45,578 bases of DNA, from contig JAHHQT010000004.1 in assembly GCA_020026215.1 (NCBI GenBank), positions 1 through 45,578 on the forward strand, in the 5' to 3' direction. Under the pieces are notes generated by a model. The model had not been told where the DNA came from and made no database searches. It saw only the letters and a program-made list of their open reading frames with translations. A program made the position numbers and the translations under genes. Shown here piece after piece: positions 43,200-45,578 of this stretch (its first letter is position 1; the number at the start of each line of letters is the position of its first letter). The stretch comes from Muribaculaceae bacterium (GTDB lineage: Bacteria > Bacteroidota > Bacteroidia > Bacteroidales > Muribaculaceae).

Positions 43200-45209
43200 A
43201 TGAAAATCAACAAATCAGCATATCTATTTTTGACAGCCGGGCTCATTGCCTTGCTCTATTCCTGTGCAAGTATCGGCAACCCTGAAGGGGGACCGATTGA
43301 CAAGACGCCACCGATATTTATCGGCAGTAATCCGCGCCCAATGGAAACTAAGGTGGACCGTTCGAAGATTGAACTTACTTTCGATGAAATCGTGACATTG
43401 AAAGACCCTCAAACAAAGATTATCGTTTCGCCCGCACAGATTGAAATGCCTAAAATTTCAGCCAATGGCAGAAAGGTGACAGTAGAACTGGTGGACACCA
43501 TGAAGGAAAACACCACCTACACCATCGACTTTTCCAATGCCATTCAAGACAACAACGAAGGCAACCCGCTGGAAAATTTCGCCTTTGCCTTCTCTACAGG
43601 CGAGAGCATCGACTCTTTGTCCATCTCGGGTATAGTCCTTGACAGTCATACTCTTGAGCCTCAACAAGGCGTATTGGTAGGCGTGCATTCCAATCTTGCA
43701 GATTCTGCATTGACTACTCTGCCGTTCGACCGCATTTCGCGCACCAACGACCGTGGTCAGTTCACTGTCCGCAACATGAAACCGGGGAAATATCACGTAT
43801 TTGCCTTGAACGACATGGACCGCGATTTCAAGTTCAACCGTTCTGAAAATGTGGCATTCTGCGACTCGATTATTATCCCTTCAACAAAGGTTGAAAATTT
43901 CTCTGACACTACATTTGCCGTAGGTCACAAAGTGGATACCGTGATGCAGACAAACCGCACAGTTTTCTTGCCGAACGACATACTGCTTAATATGTTCAAT
44001 GAGAACTATAAAGCACAGTATCTGACAAAATACGAACGTATTGACTCCACACGCATCTTCTTGAAAATGGCTGCCGAAGCCGACACGCTTCCGTCATTGA
44101 AAATATTGAACATGAAAGAGGAAGTGAAGGACTGGTACGTATTGGAAAGATCGGAAAAGAACGACTCTTTGGTCTATTGGATTAAGGATTTGAATATTCT
44201 CTCCAACGATACCCTCCAATTGGAAGTAAAGACTCAATTCACTGATACATTGGAGAATTTGGTATGGAAGACCGACACTTTGGACTTCAAGTTCCGTCGT
44301 CCAAAAGCACCAAAGAAGAAAAAGAGACACAAGGACGAAGAAGAAGACAGCCTCCCTCAAATCAAGTTCTTGCCGATTTCATTGATAACTCCAACCACCC
44401 ACGAAGTTTATGCCGCTGTGGAATTTGAGGTCAATACCCCTATTGACTCTCTCAATCCCGAAGCCATCCATTTGGACATCAAACAAGATACCTTGTGGAA
44501 CGAAGTGAAGGATTTCCGTCTGGCATACAAGGACAGTTTAAGAAATAAACGTCGCCTGACTTTGAGACACAGCTGGGAACCGGGTGCAAACTACCGATTA
44601 AGAGTGGATTCTTTGGGAATTACAAGCATATACGGCGAATTCAACAAACCGTTTGAAGCTCCATTTATCGTAAGAAACATTGAGGACTACGGCAACCTGT
44701 TCTTCAATATCACGGGCGTGACGGACATGGCATTTGTTGAACTGCTCAACGCTTCCGACAATGTTATCATGACTGTTCCTGTCAAGGCAGGTCGTGCAGA
44801 ATTCATTAACCTTTTGCCGGCAAAATACTATGCTCGTCTGGTCTTCGACCGGAATGGCAACGGTAAGTACGACACCGGTAACTATGCGTTGAAACAGCAA
44901 CCGGAAGAAGTAGTTTATTTCGCCAAGGGCATCAAGCTGAAACGCAATTGGGATATGGAGCAGAATTGGGACATCTACGAACTTCCTATCGATATGCAGA
45001 AACCTATTGAAATCAAGAAGAACAAGCCGGAACGTAAAAAATGGGGAGAAGAGGAAAAACGTAACCAACAAGGATTTGAAGACGAGGAAGACAACGGATT
45101 CAATGACTTTGGCGACGAGAACGACCCGAATATGCGACGCTTCAACCGTATGAACGGTTACGACAGTAACTACAATAACGGAAATTACAACCAGAATTAC
45201 TTCAGATAA
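43200..45209 (+). CDS. Big_5 (Ig-like) domain lipoprotein
   Basis: 669 residues. The lipobox LLYSC (Cys about 22) is followed by the typical ASIGNPEGGPIDKTPP. A Big_5/bacterial Ig-like domain spans about 38-135 (LTFDEIVTLKD; NTTYTIDFSNAIQDNNEGNP). A carboxypeptidase-regulatory-like or SpaA-like strand set follows at about 145-215 (GIVLDSHTLEPQQGVLVGV; MKPGKYHVFALND), then a long beta-rich part with a Lys/Glu-rich linker near 370-385. The last 60 residues are Asp/Asn/Tyr-rich and probably disordered. It is probably an outer-membrane lipoprotein; function unknown. It converges on rsmD. Confidence 0.85.
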   Translation: MKINKSAYLFLTAGLIALLYSCASIGNPEGGPIDKTPPIFIGSNPRPMETKVDRSKIELTFDEIVTLKDPQTKIIVSPAQIEMPKISANGRKVTVELVDTMKENTTYTIDFSNAIQDNNEGNPLENFAFAFSTGESIDSLSISGIVLDSHTLEPQQGVLVGVHSNLADSALTTLPFDRISRTNDRGQFTVRNMKPGKYHVFALNDMDRDFKFNRSENVAFCDSIIIPSTKVENFSDTTFAVGHKVDTVMQTNRTVFLPNDILLNMFNENYKAQYLTKYERIDSTRIFLKMAAEADTLPSLKILNMKEEVKDWYVLERSEKNDSLVYWIKDLNILSNDTLQLEVKTQFTDTLENLVWKTDTLDFKFRRPKAPKKKKRHKDEEEDSLPQIKFLPISLITPTTHEVYAAVEFEVNTPIDSLNPEAIHLDIKQDTLWNEVKDFRLAYKDSLRNKRRLTLRHSWEPGANYRLRVDSLGITSIYGEFNKPFEAPFIVRNIEDYGNLFFNITGVTDMAFVELLNASDNVIMTVPVKAGRAEFINLLPAKYYARLVFDRNGNGKYDTGNYALKQQPEEVVYFAKGIKLKRNWDMEQNWDIYELPIDMQKPIEIKKNKPERKKWGEEEKRNQQGFEDEEDNGFNDFGDENDPNMRRFNRMNGYDSNYNNGNYNQNYFR

Positions 45210-45213
45210 ACAG

Positions 45214-45245
45214 AAAAGGCTTACCGATAACGGCAAGCCTTTTTT
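45214..45245 (+). terminator. Terminator between the lipoprotein gene and rsmD
   Basis: Arms AAAAGGCTTACCG / CGGCAAGCCTTTT with one mismatch, loop ATAA, T-run. Between convergent genes, so it may serve both. Confidence 0.87.
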
Positions 45246-45271
45246 ATTGTATCTCTTTATGGGACATCAGT

Positions 45272-45578
45272 CTATTCTTCAGCCATTTTACCAAATTTGA
45301 AAATGGAGAAATTCACACTGCCATACACACGATGTTCGCTGAAATTAGGCAATGCAGAAAAGTCGTATGCCTTGGAGTGTTCGATAATGAAAACGGAATC
45401 TTCTTTCAACATTCCAGAATCCAATACCAATTGTGGAATCTCTCCAAAACGAGGCAAGTCGTATGGTGGGTCGGCAAAGATAAAGTCGAATTTCTGCGGA
45501 CAGCGTTGGATGAACTTGAACACGTCCCCTTTCACCAAATGCAAGTTTTTCTCGTTCAATTCCTGCGCTACCTTACGG
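45272..45578 (-). CDS. rsmD: 16S rRNA (guanine-N2)-methyltransferase RsmD, C-terminal part
   Basis: About 102 codons are visible; the gene runs off the right edge of the window with no start yet reached. The N6/N2-methyltransferase motif FADPPYDLP and the closing VYGSVNFSIFKF match RsmD, which methylates G966 of 16S rRNA. A TTG inside the frame at 45559 is not a real start, because the reading continues upstream without a stop. The SAM-binding N-terminal motifs lie outside the window. Confidence 0.88.
   Translation of the reverse strand, partial: RKVAQELNEKNLHLVKGDVFKFIQRCPQKFDFIFADPPYDLPRFGEIPQLVLDSGMLKEDSVFIIEHSKAYDFSALPNFSEHRVYGSVNFSIFKFGKMAEE

Overview
The window comes from a low-GC member of the Bacteroidota, most likely order Bacteroidales. 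The evidence is a SusC/SusD pair with two SusE/SusF-like lipoproteins, a fused SecDF, C-terminal domains of the type IX secretion system (T9SS), a parA-parB-DUF5683-MltD cluster, DUF1573 and DUF6249 proteins, and promoters of the Bacteroidota type (TTTG, about 19 bases, TAnnTTTG). The genus cannot be fixed from the sequence alone. There is no sign of phage, insertion sequence, CRISPR array or rRNA.

Layout: 46-4066 (minus) holds an S24-type repressor, a BspA-like leucine-rich repeat protein with a T9SS-like tail, trmB and an Mrp-type Fe-S carrier. 4220-11815 (minus) is a nutrient-uptake operon, susC-susD-susE/F-susE/F, with no glycosidase or regulator beside it. 12265-14153 (plus) carries map and an esterase-like gene. 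14276-14533 is a relic of a T9SS tail. 14765-21239 (minus) is a complete histidine-degradation operon, ftcD-hutU-hutH-hutI, with a near-perfect promoter. tRNA-Leu(UAG) follows at 21581. 21784-23618 (plus) is a pseudokinase/TPR pair, and 23799-25058 a His-rich COG0523 GTPase with a structured leader. 25237-26667 (minus) is an ECF sigma operon that appears to control itself. 26815-31136 (minus) runs from a thioredoxin-like protein through a PorT-like barrel and three DUF1573 proteins to meaB. A MATE transporter lies at 31225-32595.

The non-coding stretch 32596-33251 is the most unusual part. Divergent promoters flank four parS-like half-sites spaced 41-45 bases apart and three DnaA-box-like 9-mers, directly upstream of parA-parB. 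Then come DUF5683, an MltD-like LysM transglycosylase, a secreted endonuclease I (minus), secDF (minus), a large Ig-like lipoprotein (plus) and the cut-off end of rsmD (minus).

Working together: the Sus proteins import an unknown glycan or peptide; the hut enzymes turn histidine into glutamate plus a one-carbon unit on tetrahydrofolate; parA/parB and MltD serve chromosome segregation and wall remodelling; SecDF and the T9SS tails belong to protein export. All functional statements rest on reading motifs by eye; no searches were run.
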